Source of the DNA: an uncultured Clostridium sp. | GTDB lineage: Bacteria > Bacillota > Clostridia > Clostridiales > Clostridiaceae | Direction: 5' to 3' | NCBI RefSeq assembly: GCF_947039605.1 | Contig: NZ_CAMQZG010000007.1 | Location: 25,932-89,931, forward strand | DNA: 64,000 bases | Shown here: piece after piece, positions 29,040 to 38,148 of the stretch | Numbering within the stretch: position 1 is the stretch's first letter | Layout: every line of letters begins with the position of its first letter | The notes under the pieces: generated by a model | Database searches by the model: none | What the model saw: only the letters and a program-made list of their open reading frames with translations | Told to the model about the DNA's origin: nothing | Made by a program: the position numbers and the translations under genes

Positions 29040-29662
29040 CTATAAATATAGCACTTACAAAGGGAAGACTTGAAAAAAATGCTATTGAGATATTTGAAAA
29101 AGCAGGACTAAATTGTGAGAGTCTAAAAAATAAAGGAAGAAAGTTAGTATTTAGAGATGAGGAAAATGATATAAATTATTTTTTAGTTAAGGCTAATGAT
29201 GCAATAACTTATGTAGAACATGGCGTTGCAGACCTTGCAATTGTAGGGAAAGATTCACTTATGTACTCTGGAAAAGATTATTATGAAATTTTAGATATGA
29301 AATTTGGAGTGTGTAAATTTATAGTAGCAGGAATGCCGAATATAAATTTATTTGAAAGAGTTGGACATGTTAAGATTGCATCAAAGTATCCAGAAGTAGC
29401 AACTGAATATTTTAAAAAGCGTTATATGGATGTAGAGGTAATTAAAATAGAGGGCTCTGTAGAACTTGCGCCTATTCTTGGGTTATGTGATGGGATAGTA
29501 GATATTATGGAAACAGGGACTACACTCAAAGAAAATGGATTAGTTGTGTTAGATGAAGTCTGTAATATAAGTGCAAGGCTAATAGCGAATAAGGTTAGTT
29601 TTAAGATGAAACAAGAACAATTATTACCATTAGTTAATTTGCTAGATAAAGTAGTAAGGTAA
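29036..29662 (+). CDS. hisG: ATP phosphoribosyltransferase, short form
   Basis: It condenses ATP and PRPP as the first step of histidine synthesis. The 208-residue protein is the short form without the C-terminal regulatory domain, matching the presence of HisZ. ALTKGRLEKNAIEIFEKAG is at the N-terminus and the PRPP-binding region DGIVDIMETGTTLKENGL at about 150-167. It overlaps hisZ by four bases. Confidence 0.95.
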   Translation: MTINIALTKGRLEKNAIEIFEKAGLNCESLKNKGRKLVFRDEENDINYFLVKANDAITYVEHGVADLAIVGKDSLMYSGKDYYEILDMKFGVCKFIVAGMPNINLFERVGHVKIASKYPEVATEYFKKRYMDVEVIKIEGSVELAPILGLCDGIVDIMETGTTLKENGLVVLDEVCNISARLIANKVSFKMKQEQLLPLVNLLDKVVR

Positions 29663-29674
29663 GGAGAGTTTATA

Positions 29675-30958
29675 ATGTTAAAGGTGAGTTTTTACAATAA
29701 GGGAGATAGTATAGAAAAAGTTTTTGAGGATAGGGTTATAGCAACTCCTGCTCAAATAGAGGAAGATGTAGATAGAATTATTGAGAATACAAAACTTAAT
29801 GGAGATGTAGCATTAAAAGAATATTCTAAGTTATTTGATGGAATAGATATAGAAGACTTTATTATAACTAGAAAAGAATTGCAACTTGCAGCTAGAAAAG
29901 TATCTAGAGAAGTTTTAAATGCACTAAAAAAAGCTAAAGAAAATATAGAAAAATTTCATGTTAAACAAAAACAAAATTCATATGTGAATTTTGAAGAAGA
30001 TGGTGTCTTTTTAGGACAAAGAGTACTTGCTATAGAAAATGTAGGAGTGTATGTTCCAGGAGGGATAGCAGCATATCCATCATCAGTTTTGATGAATGTT
30101 ATACCTGCTAAAGTTGCGGGAGTGAAAAATATAATTATGGTTACACCACCATCGAAAACAGGAAGAATAAATCCAGTTATAGCAGCGGCTGCGATAATAG
30201 CAGATATTGATTGTGTTTATAGCATTGGTGGGGCACAGGCTATAGCAGCACTAGCTTTTGGGACAAAGAGTATACCAAAGGTTGATAAGATTGTAGGCCC
30301 AGGAAATATATATGTAGCAACAGCAAAGAAAAAGTTATATGGAGTAGTTGATATAGATATGATAGCAGGGCCTAGTGAAATATTAGTAATAGCAGATGAG
30401 GGGGCAAATCCTAAATATATAGCAGCAGATCTTTTATCACAAGCAGAACATGATAAAATGGCAGCAAGTATTTTAGTCACAACATCTGAATCTTTATGTG
30501 AAGAGGTTAATTTAGAAATTGAAAATCAACTTAAAGTACTAGATAGAAAAGAAATTATACAACATTCATTAGAGAATTATAGTAAGGCAATAATATGTGA
30601 AAGCATAGATGATGCTATAAATGTAGCTAATGAATTTGCCCCAGAACATTTAGAACTTATGATACAAAACCCTATGGAGCATTTTGAGAAAGTGAAAAAT
30701 GCAGCATCAGTATTCTTAGGATATTATACACCTGAGCCAGTTGGTGATTACTTTGCAGGGGTGAATCATGTATTACCAACAAATAGCACAGCAAGGTTTT
30801 TCTCTCCGTTATCAGTTGATAGTTTTATAAAGAAAATGTCTTTCACTTATTATACTAAGGATGCTATTAATAAAAATGGAAAAGATATAATGCTTATAGC
30901 TGAAAAAGAAGGGCTTCTTGCACATAAAAATTCTATAAAAGTTAGGATGGAAAAATAA
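29675..30958 (+). CDS. hisD: Histidinol dehydrogenase
   Basis: A zinc enzyme that oxidises histidinol to histidine in two NAD-dependent steps. The 427-residue protein shows YVPGGIAAYPSSVLMNVIPAKVAG, GPGNIYVATAKK, IAGPSEILVIAD, SQAEHDKMA and GDYFAGVNHVLPT, all family hallmarks. Its last base is shared with the hisC start (TAATG), so translation is probably coupled. Confidence 0.96.
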   Translation: MLKVSFYNKGDSIEKVFEDRVIATPAQIEEDVDRIIENTKLNGDVALKEYSKLFDGIDIEDFIITRKELQLAARKVSREVLNALKKAKENIEKFHVKQKQNSYVNFEEDGVFLGQRVLAIENVGVYVPGGIAAYPSSVLMNVIPAKVAGVKNIIMVTPPSKTGRINPVIAAAAIIADIDCVYSIGGAQAIAALAFGTKSIPKVDKIVGPGNIYVATAKKKLYGVVDIDMIAGPSEILVIADEGANPKYIAADLLSQAEHDKMAASILVTTSESLCEEVNLEIENQLKVLDRKEIIQHSLENYSKAIICESIDDAINVANEFAPEHLELMIQNPMEHFEKVKNAASVFLGYYTPEPVGDYFAGVNHVLPTNSTARFFSPLSVDSFIKKMSFTYYTKDAINKNGKDIMLIAEKEGLLAHKNSIKVRMEK

Positions 30959-31944
30959 TGAAAAATATTGGTTTAGATAGTAATGAAAATTTATATAATC
31001 CATATAATTCAGTGGATTTTCTAAGTGGTTTATCTTTTGAAGATGTGATGTTTAAATATCCTGATAATGAATATTTAGAGTTGAGAAAAGCTTATGCAGA
31101 TTATTCAGGGGTTAGAAAAGAAAATATAATTGCAGGTAATGGCTCTGATGAAATGTTAAATCTTATAATTTCAAATTATATTTTTGATGGGGATATTTTT
31201 ATGACATTAAGTCCTGATTTTGGTATGTATGATTTTTATGTGAATCAAAATGGTGGAAAAATATGTAAGTATGTTTTTGAAAAGGATAATTTTAATATTG
31301 ATGAATTTATTTTTAAAATAAAAGAAGTTAATCCAAAGTTATTGATATTTTCAAATCCTAATAATCCTACAGGGAATGCGCTAACTAAAAAAGAAGTGAA
31401 AAAAGTATTAGATAGTGTTACAGATACTAAAATAGTTGTAGATGAGGCTTATTTTGAATTCTTCGGAGAAACAGTTATTAATGAAACAAATAATTATCCT
31501 AATTTAATAGTTACAAGAACATTATCTAAAGCTTTTGGACTTGCAAGTATTAGAGTAGGTTTTTTAATAAGTAATGAGTATGAAGTTGAAAAGTTAACTT
31601 TAAAGAAAGTTCCATTTAATATTAATAGAATTTCAAATAATATAGCAATACAGGCATTAAAGAAAAATGAATTAATGATTGAAAGTGTTGAAAAAATTGT
31701 TTTAGAGAGAAGTAGAGTTTTTGAAAAGTTAAAAAATGTAGAAAAAAACTTTACTGATTTGAAATTTTATAAAAGTGGAGCAAACTATATATACTTTGAG
31801 GGTAAAGATGCTAAGGAGATAAAAGATAGGCTTAATAAAAAAGGTTTTAATATAAGAGTATTTAGTGATGAAAAAGCTAGAATAACAATAGGGACTAAAG
31901 AACAAAATTTAGCTGTTACAGAGTGTATAAATTCTTTAGTATAA
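30958..31944 (+). CDS. hisC: Histidinol-phosphate aminotransferase
   Basis: A PLP enzyme that makes histidinol phosphate from imidazole-acetol phosphate. The 328-residue protein is a little shorter than usual. It has GNGSDEMLNLII, SNPNNPTGNAL, VVDEAYFEF and the PLP-lysine region RTLSKAFGLASIRVGF. It lies between hisD and hisB, with a one-base overlap to hisD. Confidence 0.94.
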   Translation: MKNIGLDSNENLYNPYNSVDFLSGLSFEDVMFKYPDNEYLELRKAYADYSGVRKENIIAGNGSDEMLNLIISNYIFDGDIFMTLSPDFGMYDFYVNQNGGKICKYVFEKDNFNIDEFIFKIKEVNPKLLIFSNPNNPTGNALTKKEVKKVLDSVTDTKIVVDEAYFEFFGETVINETNNYPNLIVTRTLSKAFGLASIRVGFLISNEYEVEKLTLKKVPFNINRISNNIAIQALKKNELMIESVEKIVLERSRVFEKLKNVEKNFTDLKFYKSGANYIYFEGKDAKEIKDRLNKKGFNIRVFSDEKARITIGTKEQNLAVTECINSLV

Positions 31945-31953
31945 GGTGAGAAA

Positions 31954-32538
31954 ATGAGAGCGTATAGTAATTCAAGGATAAGCAAAGAAACAGAGATAGA
32001 CTTTTATATAAATTTAGATGGGACAGGTAAAAATAATATAAAAACTGGAATAGGTTTTCTAGATCATATGTTAGTTTTACTATCATTTCATAGTGGAATA
32101 GATATGGAGATTTTATGCAAAGGTGATTTAGAGGTTGATGACCATCATAGTGTAGAAGATATAGGGATAGTATTTGGTGAGGCATTGTTAAATGCTATTG
32201 GTGATAAAAAAGGCATAGGAAGATATGGTATGTGTTATTTACCAATGGACGAAGCCTTAGCACAAGTAGTTTTAGATTTTAGTGGAAGAGGATATTTAGT
32301 ATTTAATTCAGCGTTTAATAGAGAAAAAGTTGGAGAACTTTCAACTGAAATGATAGAAGAGTTTTTTAGAGCACTTGCTATTAAAGCTGGAATTACACTT
32401 CATATAAATATGATTTATGGAAAAAATGATCATCATAAGATAGAAGCTATTTTCAAAGGCTTTGCAAGAGCTTTAAAAGAAGCTATTACAGTTGATGAGA
32501 ATAATATGATTATAAAAAGTAGTAAGGGGATTTTATAG
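31954..32538 (+). CDS. hisB: Imidazoleglycerol-phosphate dehydratase
   Basis: A manganese enzyme that dehydrates IGP. At 194 residues it is the monofunctional form, with no phosphatase domain. Metal-binding motifs GFLDHML, DDHHSVEDIGI and DHHKIEAIFKGFARAL are intact. The next gene, hisA, starts eight bases later; hisH, which often lies between them, is absent. Confidence 0.95.
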   Translation: MRAYSNSRISKETEIDFYINLDGTGKNNIKTGIGFLDHMLVLLSFHSGIDMEILCKGDLEVDDHHSVEDIGIVFGEALLNAIGDKKGIGRYGMCYLPMDEALAQVVLDFSGRGYLVFNSAFNREKVGELSTEMIEEFFRALAIKAGITLHINMIYGKNDHHKIEAIFKGFARALKEAITVDENNMIIKSSKGIL

Positions 32539-32546
32539 GAGGTAGT

Positions 32547-33260
32547 ATGATTATAATACCAGCGATAGATATAATAAATGGGAATGCTGTAAGGCTTTAT
32601 AAAGGGGATTATGCTAAGGAAGAACTGATTTCAACAGATGTAATATCATTAGCAAAAGAGTTTGAAAATAAGGGGGCTAAGTATTTACATTTAGTTGATT
32701 TAGATGGGGCTAAAGTTGGAAAAATGGTAAATTATGATTTGATAAGTAAAATAGTGAAAAGTATCAACATTCCAGTAGAACTTGGTGGTGGAATTAGAAA
32801 TATGAGTATGATTGATGACCTTATAAAGCTTGGAATATCAAGAGTAATACTTGGAACAGCAGCAATAAAAGATAAAGAATTACTAAAAAGTGCTGTAATT
32901 AAATATAAAGAAAAAATAGCAGTTGGTGTAGATTGCAAAGATGGTTTTGTGTGCACACATGGCTGGATAGAAAAGAGTGATATCACCTATATTAATTTTT
33001 GTAAAGAATTAGAAAATATAGGTGTTAGAAATATAATTTTGACAGATATATCTAAGGATGGAACATTAGAAGGTTGTAACATAGAAATGTTAAAAGAACT
33101 GTCTAAGAATATCAATGTAGATATCACTGCATCAGGTGGAATAAAGGATATACAAGAGATAGTTAAATTAAATGAATTAGATATTTATGGGGCAATAACT
33201 GGCAAGGCAATATATTCAGGTAATTTAGATTTAGAAGAAGCTATCAAAATAACAAATTAA
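32547..33260 (+). CDS. hisA: ProFAR isomerase (HisA)
   Basis: A TIM-barrel isomerase that converts ProFAR to PRFAR. The 237-residue protein starts with IIIPAIDIINGNAVRLYKGD, with the catalytic Asp near position 8. LHLVDLDGA, ELGGGIR and TDISKDGTLEG follow, with the second catalytic Asp in the last. The two half-barrels are visible. It lies between hisB and hisF. Confidence 0.95.
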   Translation: MIIIPAIDIINGNAVRLYKGDYAKEELISTDVISLAKEFENKGAKYLHLVDLDGAKVGKMVNYDLISKIVKSINIPVELGGGIRNMSMIDDLIKLGISRVILGTAAIKDKELLKSAVIKYKEKIAVGVDCKDGFVCTHGWIEKSDITYINFCKELENIGVRNIILTDISKDGTLEGCNIEMLKELSKNINVDITASGGIKDIQEIVKLNELDIYGAITGKAIYSGNLDLEEAIKITN

Positions 33261-33277
33261 TATAAGGGGTGAATATT

Positions 33278-34039
33278 ATGATAGGGAAAAAAATAATACC
33301 ATGTTTAGATATGAAGGATGGGAAAGTAGTTAAGGGAATAAACTTTGTAAATATAAAAGAAGTTGGTGACCCAGTAGATATTGCAAAAGATTATTGTGCA
33401 CAAGGTGCTGATGAATTAGTATTTTTAGATATTGCAGCGACTAATGAAGAAAGAAAAACAAGAAAAGATTTAGTTTCTCTTATATCAAAAAATATTAATA
33501 TACCATTTACAGTTGGTGGAGGAATTAAAAGTTTAGAGGATATAGAAGAGGTTTTAGCAGTAGGGGCAAATAAAATAGGAATTAATTCAGCTGCTATTAA
33601 AAACAAAGTTTTTTTAAAAGAAGCAATAGATAAGTTTGGAGCTGATAAAGTTGTGTTAGCTTTAGATGGAAAAAGAAATGAAAAAGGAACTTGGAATGTT
33701 GTAGTAAATGGCGGAGAAAAAGATACAGGAATAGATGTTGTAGAATGGGCAAAAGAAGCAAGGGCTATGGGAGTAAATGAAATATTACTTACTTCACTTG
33801 ATGAAGATGGTGAGAAAAAAGGTTATGATTTAGCTTTAACAAAAGCTGTAAAAGATGCAACAGGGGCTATAGTGATAGCATCAGGTGGGTGTGGAACGTT
33901 AGAGGATTTTTATGATGTATTTAAAACTGATATAGCAGATAGTGCGCTTGCAGCTTCTATTTTTCACTATAAAGAAATACAAATACCAGAACTTAAAACT
34001 TATCTTAAAAATAAAGGTGTAAATCTTTATAAGGAGTAG
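33278..34039 (+). CDS. hisF: Imidazole glycerol phosphate synthase, cyclase subunit
   Basis: It cyclises PRFAR with ammonia to IGP and AICAR. From the ATG at 33278, after AAGGGGTG, it has 253 residues; an in-frame GTG at 33269 lies inside the ribosome binding site. IPCLDMKDGKVVKGINF carries the first catalytic Asp, and VVLALDGKRN the second. The usual partner, glutaminase HisH, is not encoded in this operon. Confidence 0.95.
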   Translation: MIGKKIIPCLDMKDGKVVKGINFVNIKEVGDPVDIAKDYCAQGADELVFLDIAATNEERKTRKDLVSLISKNINIPFTVGGGIKSLEDIEEVLAVGANKIGINSAAIKNKVFLKEAIDKFGADKVVLALDGKRNEKGTWNVVVNGGEKDTGIDVVEWAKEARAMGVNEILLTSLDEDGEKKGYDLALTKAVKDATGAIVIASGGCGTLEDFYDVFKTDIADSALAASIFHYKEIQIPELKTYLKNKGVNLYKE

Positions 34040-34045
34040 GATAGT

Positions 34046-34378
34046 ATGATAGAAAAAATAGATATAGATATGATTGATTTTGATAAAAGTTATGGATTAG
34101 TACCTGCAATAGTAAGGGAAGAGAGTACAGGAGAAGTTTTAATGCTTGCTTATATGAATAAAGAGAGTCTTGAGAAAACATTAGAAACAGGGTACACATA
34201 TTTTTATTCTAGAAGCAGAAAAGAACTTTGGAACAAGGGAATGACATCTGGTAATGTACAGGAAGTGAAAGAAATATTTTTGGATTGTGACTATGATACG
34301 ATACTTTTAAATGTTAAACAAAAAGGTGTTGCATGTCATACAGGAGAAAAAAGTTGTTTCTTTAGAAAATTAAAATAA
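34046..34378 (+). CDS. hisI: Phosphoribosyl-AMP cyclohydrolase
   Basis: It opens the adenine ring of PR-AMP. The 110-residue protein is a separate HisI without the HisE domain. [40 protein letters not shown] and the zinc site [10 protein letters not shown] are present. It lies six bases after hisF, and hisE follows as its own gene. Confidence 0.95.
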   Translation: MIEKIDIDMIDFDKSYGLVPAIVREESTGEVLMLAYMNKESLEKTLETGYTYFYSRSRKELWNKGMTSGNVQEVKEIFLDCDYDTILLNVKQKGVACHTGEKSCFFRKLK

Positions 34379-34398
34379 AAAACTTAGGGGGAATATGG

Positions 34399-34725
34399 AT
34401 GGATAAATCTATCGAAAATTTATATTCTACTATATTAGATAGGAAAGAAAATAAGTTTGAGAATTCATATACTAATTACTTGTTTGATAAGGGAATAGAT
34501 AAAATTCTTAAAAAATTTGGAGAAGAATCTGTAGAAGTAATTATTGCAGCTAAAAATAGTGATAAAAATGAGCAAACAGAAGAATTTAGTGATTTAATAT
34601 ATCATATGTTAGTATTAATGGCACAACTTGATATATCTACACAAGATATATCAAATAATATAGAACTTAGAAATAAAAAAATGGGGAATTTAAAGACTGA
34701 GAGAAAAGATATAGAAATTATATAA
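34399..34725 (+). CDS. hisE: Phosphoribosyl-ATP pyrophosphatase
   Basis: It hydrolyses PR-ATP to PR-AMP. The 108-residue all-alpha protein shows SYTNYLFDKGIDKILKKFGEESVEVIIAAKN and DLIYHMLVLMAQLDI, the MazG-like metal-binding core. The start at 34399 is supported by AGGGGG seven bases upstream; an earlier ATG at 34395 stops after two codons. It is the last gene of the his operon. Confidence 0.94.
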   Translation: MDKSIENLYSTILDRKENKFENSYTNYLFDKGIDKILKKFGEESVEVIIAAKNSDKNEQTEEFSDLIYHMLVLMAQLDISTQDISNNIELRNKKMGNLKTERKDIEII

Positions 34726-34727
34726 TG

Positions 34728-34763
34728 TTTAGCCACATCAAAAAAATGATGTGGCTAAATTTA
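34728..34763 (+). terminator. Terminator of the his operon
   Basis: TTTAGCCACATCA and TGATGTGGCTAAA arms with an A-rich loop; the T run after it is short. Confidence 0.8.
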
Positions 34764-34957
34764 TATAGTCTTATATAAAAATAAAATACCCTTAAAATTC
34801 CAAAAAAAGAAAAAATTAATTATTATGTTATAATTTAAAATATTTTTTATGTTAAGATAGTATTATATAAGATGCTATAAATTTTTTTTTATAGCATTGT
34901 AAATATTACATATTCATATAATAACTAATAGAGTTTTCAATAGGAAGGTGAAATTAA

Positions 34958-35611
34958 ATGAGCATAGTACACTATTGGTCAGAACATATTAACCATTGCA
35001 AAAAATATATTAAAAGTCATGAATATATAGTTAGTTTTAATGTGAAAGATTTATGTAATGATAATAAGTATTCAAAATATTTTTTCTTTAAAAATAGATT
35101 AGAACTTATAAAGTTTATTAAATATGTTGCATTACCCACATTTGTATATAATAAAATAAATTTACAAAAGAGTATAAGAAAAGTTGAAATACAAGATTAT
35201 AAAGATGTTTTGAATTTTTTTATGGGAAATGATATTAGTAATAGTAACGAGCTTATTAAAAGATATTCATTTTTTTATAATTCATTAGAAGAGTTTGAAT
35301 ATGAGAAAAATGATATAGGCGAAACTGCGTTTATAGAATTAATTGAAAATATAAATTTATATTTTTCAAAGGACGAGTTTATAAAATCTAATATGGAAAT
35401 ATATTTAGGAACAGAGGCACTTTTTGAAAGCATATTAGAACATGAAGATGAGTATTTTAGGGAGAAAATAGTAAATGATTTAGGGGCAAAGAATAAAGAG
35501 GAATTAAATGAATTTTTAGCAAATCATAAAAATAATGTTACTATAATAAACTTTATAGCAGAGGTTCTTAGTGAGATTTGTGATGGAAACGATATAGTGG
35601 TAAATTTATAA
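34958..35611 (+). CDS. Hypothetical protein
   Basis: A 217-residue protein I do not recognise. It is soluble by appearance, rich in Lys, Glu, Asn and aromatic residues, and mostly helical, with no signal peptide, membrane span or metal motif. GGAAGGTGA precedes the ATG. It stands alone between the his operon and a shared terminator. An 8-base stem with a T-rich loop (34872-34897) lies upstream. Confidence 0.6.
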   Translation: MSIVHYWSEHINHCKKYIKSHEYIVSFNVKDLCNDNKYSKYFFFKNRLELIKFIKYVALPTFVYNKINLQKSIRKVEIQDYKDVLNFFMGNDISNSNELIKRYSFFYNSLEEFEYEKNDIGETAFIELIENINLYFSKDEFIKSNMEIYLGTEALFESILEHEDEYFREKIVNDLGAKNKEELNEFLANHKNNVTIINFIAEVLSEICDGNDIVVNL

Positions 35612-35650
35612 AAATACAGAGATAGGCTATGCCTATTTCTGTATTTTTTT
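35612..35650. terminator. Bidirectional terminator
   Basis: AAATACAGA-ATAGGC and GCCTAT-CTGTATTT arms, followed by Ts on the plus strand and preceded by As. It overlaps the 3' end of the prmA-like gene. Confidence 0.85.
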
Positions 35651-36502
35651 AAATATAGCAGTACACCATTCATTGGTTTGAAGTTTTTGAGTCATTTCAT
35701 AAGAATGTTCTTCAACTTTTGATTTAACAAAGTCAAAACTCCACTCAACAAGTCCTGATACAAGAAGCATACCATCTTTTTTTAGGTGGCTATCAATATA
35801 TTCCATAAACATTTGAGTCTCTTCACCGCCGATATTTATATATATCCAATCATATAGAGGATCTACAGTGAAATCATTTGTTAAAGCATTTCCAACTTTT
35901 ACTTCTATAGTAGAAAGATCATTAAATGAGGCATTTAACATAACCTCCTCTTCTACGTCGCGAATATCAACAGCAGTTACTTTTTTTGCACTTTTAAGTG
36001 CTGTAGCAATAGCCAATATTCCAGAACCAGTACCAATATCCATTACTGTTTTATTAGAAAAATCTTTTTTAAGTATTAAAGATAAAATATCTTTTGTAGT
36101 TTCATGAAGACCAGTACCAAAAGCACCTTGTGAAATAAAGTTGATTCTATTAATATTTTGACTTTCTTCATTAGGATTAATAAGAATCCAAGAATCATTT
36201 ATCTGAACTGATGGGAAAATAGTTTCTTCATAGTTATAATTTTCTTCCTTAACTTCAAAAGAGAAGTCATCTAGTATATCAGAAATTTTTATTAAGAAAG
36301 CTTCAAGTTTTGATTCATCTGCATCAAAAACTATATGTAAATCTAAAATTTCATTTTCTTTTTCTTCATATCCATAGCCCCAATTATCAGTAGTTATATT
36401 AAGAGCTGCTTCATAATACGTATTAAATACATCATTCAGTTGTAATTTTTCAATTTTAGCATCTATATCGCTGCTATTTGTCTTAAAAGTTATTATAAAC
36501 AT
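35633..36502 (-). CDS. prmA: PrmA-like ribosomal protein L11 methyltransferase
   Basis: A class I SAM-dependent methyltransferase of 289 residues. The SAM motif MDIGTGSGILAIATAL (about 155-170) and the following VTAVDIRDVEEEVMLNA are clear, and the N-terminal domain fits PrmA. The usual substrate is ribosomal protein L11. The post-SAM motif here reads NIGGEETQ rather than the common NILA form, so the target may differ. It diverges from the YgjP-like gene. Confidence 0.7.
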   Translation of the reverse strand: MFIITFKTNSSDIDAKIEKLQLNDVFNTYYEAALNITTDNWGYGYEEKENEILDLHIVFDADESKLEAFLIKISDILDDFSFEVKEENYNYEETIFPSVQINDSWILINPNEESQNINRINFISQGAFGTGLHETTKDILSLILKKDFSNKTVMDIGTGSGILAIATALKSAKKVTAVDIRDVEEEVMLNASFNDLSTIEVKVGNALTNDFTVDPLYDWIYINIGGEETQMFMEYIDSHLKKDGMLLVSGLVEWSFDFVKSKVEEHSYEMTQKLQTNEWCTAIFKKIQK

Positions 36503-36590
36503 AAAATTCCTCCTTAGTTTGTGTCAAAAGCTATTATAACATATATTTTAAAATTAACTATTATGTTAAAATTTATTATGGAGGGCTATT

Positions 36591-37268
36591 ATGATAAAAA
36601 AATTAATAGAACAAGGTATAGAGATAGAAGTTATAAAATTAGAAAAAAAATCAGTATCTATAGAAGTTGATAACAAAGGAAAAACTATAATAAGAATGCC
36701 TAAAAAAATATCTAAGGAGAATATAGATAAAATACTATCTAAAAGATTTGAGTGGATAAAAGAAAATGTTGAACAGATTAAGAAGAAAAATAATTTTGTA
36801 ATTACAAGGTCTTTTGAAGAAGGTGAAAAATTCTTATATCTAGGAGAGTTATATATACTTGTATTTGCAAAAGAAGAAAAAATAGATATAGAAAAGAAGA
36901 TTATATATGCAAAAAAAGAAAATACTAAAAAATCATTAGAAAAATTATATAAAATTTTAGCAAGAGATTATATAATAGGAAGAGTTGATTATTTTTCAAG
37001 TAATTTTAGAGAAGAGGCTAAAATTATTAAAATTAAAAATCAAAAAAGACGGTGGGGAAGTTGCTCATTTGATAATAATCTTAATTTCAATTTTAAAATA
37101 ATAATGGCAAGAAAGGAAATTGTAGATTATCTAGTTATACATGAAATGAGTCATATGCCACATAAAAATCATTCAAGTGATTTTTGGAATCAAGTAAAAA
37201 AAATAATACCAGATTATATTAGTTTAAGGAGAGAGCTAAAAGAAATAGCTTTTAAGTTAGATTTGTAA
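36591..37268 (+). CDS. YgjP-like zinc metallopeptidase-family protein
   Basis: A 225-residue protein of the YgjP/DUF45 family, related to WLM/SprT-like metallopeptidases. The zinc motif HEMSHMPHKNHSSDFW (HExxH then a third His, about 183-198) is intact, after the typical RRWGSCS segment (about 150-156). Cytoplasmic, no signal peptide. The substrate is unknown. The next gene starts 24 bases later. Confidence 0.8.
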   Translation: MIKKLIEQGIEIEVIKLEKKSVSIEVDNKGKTIIRMPKKISKENIDKILSKRFEWIKENVEQIKKKNNFVITRSFEEGEKFLYLGELYILVFAKEEKIDIEKKIIYAKKENTKKSLEKLYKILARDYIIGRVDYFSSNFREEAKIIKIKNQKRRWGSCSFDNNLNFNFKIIMARKEIVDYLVIHEMSHMPHKNHSSDFWNQVKKIIPDYISLRRELKEIAFKLDL

Positions 37269-37292
37269 AACTGTAGTTTTGTGGGGGAATAA

Positions 37293-38108
37293 ATGTTTAA
37301 TGAAGAAAATTATTATTTAAATATAGCAATTTCGAGTGATGCTATATTAGTGATTAATGAAGAAGTAAGTGAAAAAATAACAAATGCAAAAGATTATAGA
37401 AAAAAAGAAGATTTAATAAGTGAAACTTTTTTATCAATAGATAGAAATTTTATGGGAAATAAGTTTTTCAAAAAGTCAGGATATATAAATGAGTCTAAGA
37501 AAAAATTGAAAACTAAATACGGAATAAAAAGTAGTACAGGACTTTTGAAAGAAGTAGAAAGATTATTACTTGTAAATGGCTATAGTAAGGCATATTTAGC
37601 AGTAGAAATGTTTAGTTTTTTTGAAAAATCTGGGAAGAAATTCAAAAGTCTAGAAGAGGGCATAAGAGAATATTATAATCTAATAGATTTAAAGATAGAA
37701 GAAGATATGGATGAATTAAAAAGTTATTATAAGAAAAGTTTTTATATATTAAATTCAAATAGAAAGCTTTTTAATAAGAACTATACATATGCATTAGAAT
37801 TGATTGAAATTATTGATATTTTAAAGCTTGGGTATATTGCATCATATATAAAAAGTGATGAGGTGAATTCATATTTAAAATCATTTGGAAGAGAAATTTC
37901 ACAGAGATTTGACAGTTGGAAAAGTTTTTATACAAGCATTCTTTTAGGGCTAAAACTTGAAAATATAGAAAGTGATGAACAGTTAGATAAGTATGAGAGA
38001 TTATTATTAGAACTTGTATTAAATAAACAGGTAAGTCCGTATGAACACATTAAATTTAGAGAAAACCCAAGAGAGGATATTAGTAAAATTTTAGAATTAA
38101 TTAATTAA
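37293..38108 (+). CDS. DUF1266-like hypothetical protein
   Basis: A 271-residue soluble protein. The C-terminal half (about 165-225) has a pattern like DUF1266: a helix with the ELIEIIDILKLGYIASYI stretch, then a segment ending in WKSFYTSILLGL. The link is by pattern only. It follows the YgjP-like gene closely and may form a two-gene unit with it. It has a GGGGG ribosome binding site. Confidence 0.5.
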   Translation: MFNEENYYLNIAISSDAILVINEEVSEKITNAKDYRKKEDLISETFLSIDRNFMGNKFFKKSGYINESKKKLKTKYGIKSSTGLLKEVERLLLVNGYSKAYLAVEMFSFFEKSGKKFKSLEEGIREYYNLIDLKIEEDMDELKSYYKKSFYILNSNRKLFNKNYTYALELIEIIDILKLGYIASYIKSDEVNSYLKSFGREISQRFDSWKSFYTSILLGLKLENIESDEQLDKYERLLLELVLNKQVSPYEHIKFRENPREDISKILELIN

Positions 38109-38148
38109 AAAAGGCAAGAACTCTATTTATGAGTTCTTGCTTTTTTTT
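38107..38148. terminator. Bidirectional terminator inside a coding end
   Basis: GCAAGAACTC (38114-38123) and GAGTTCTTGC (38131-38140) arms, A-rich before and T-rich after. The minus-strand gene ends inside the hairpin, so its last codons are part of the stem. Confidence 0.9.
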
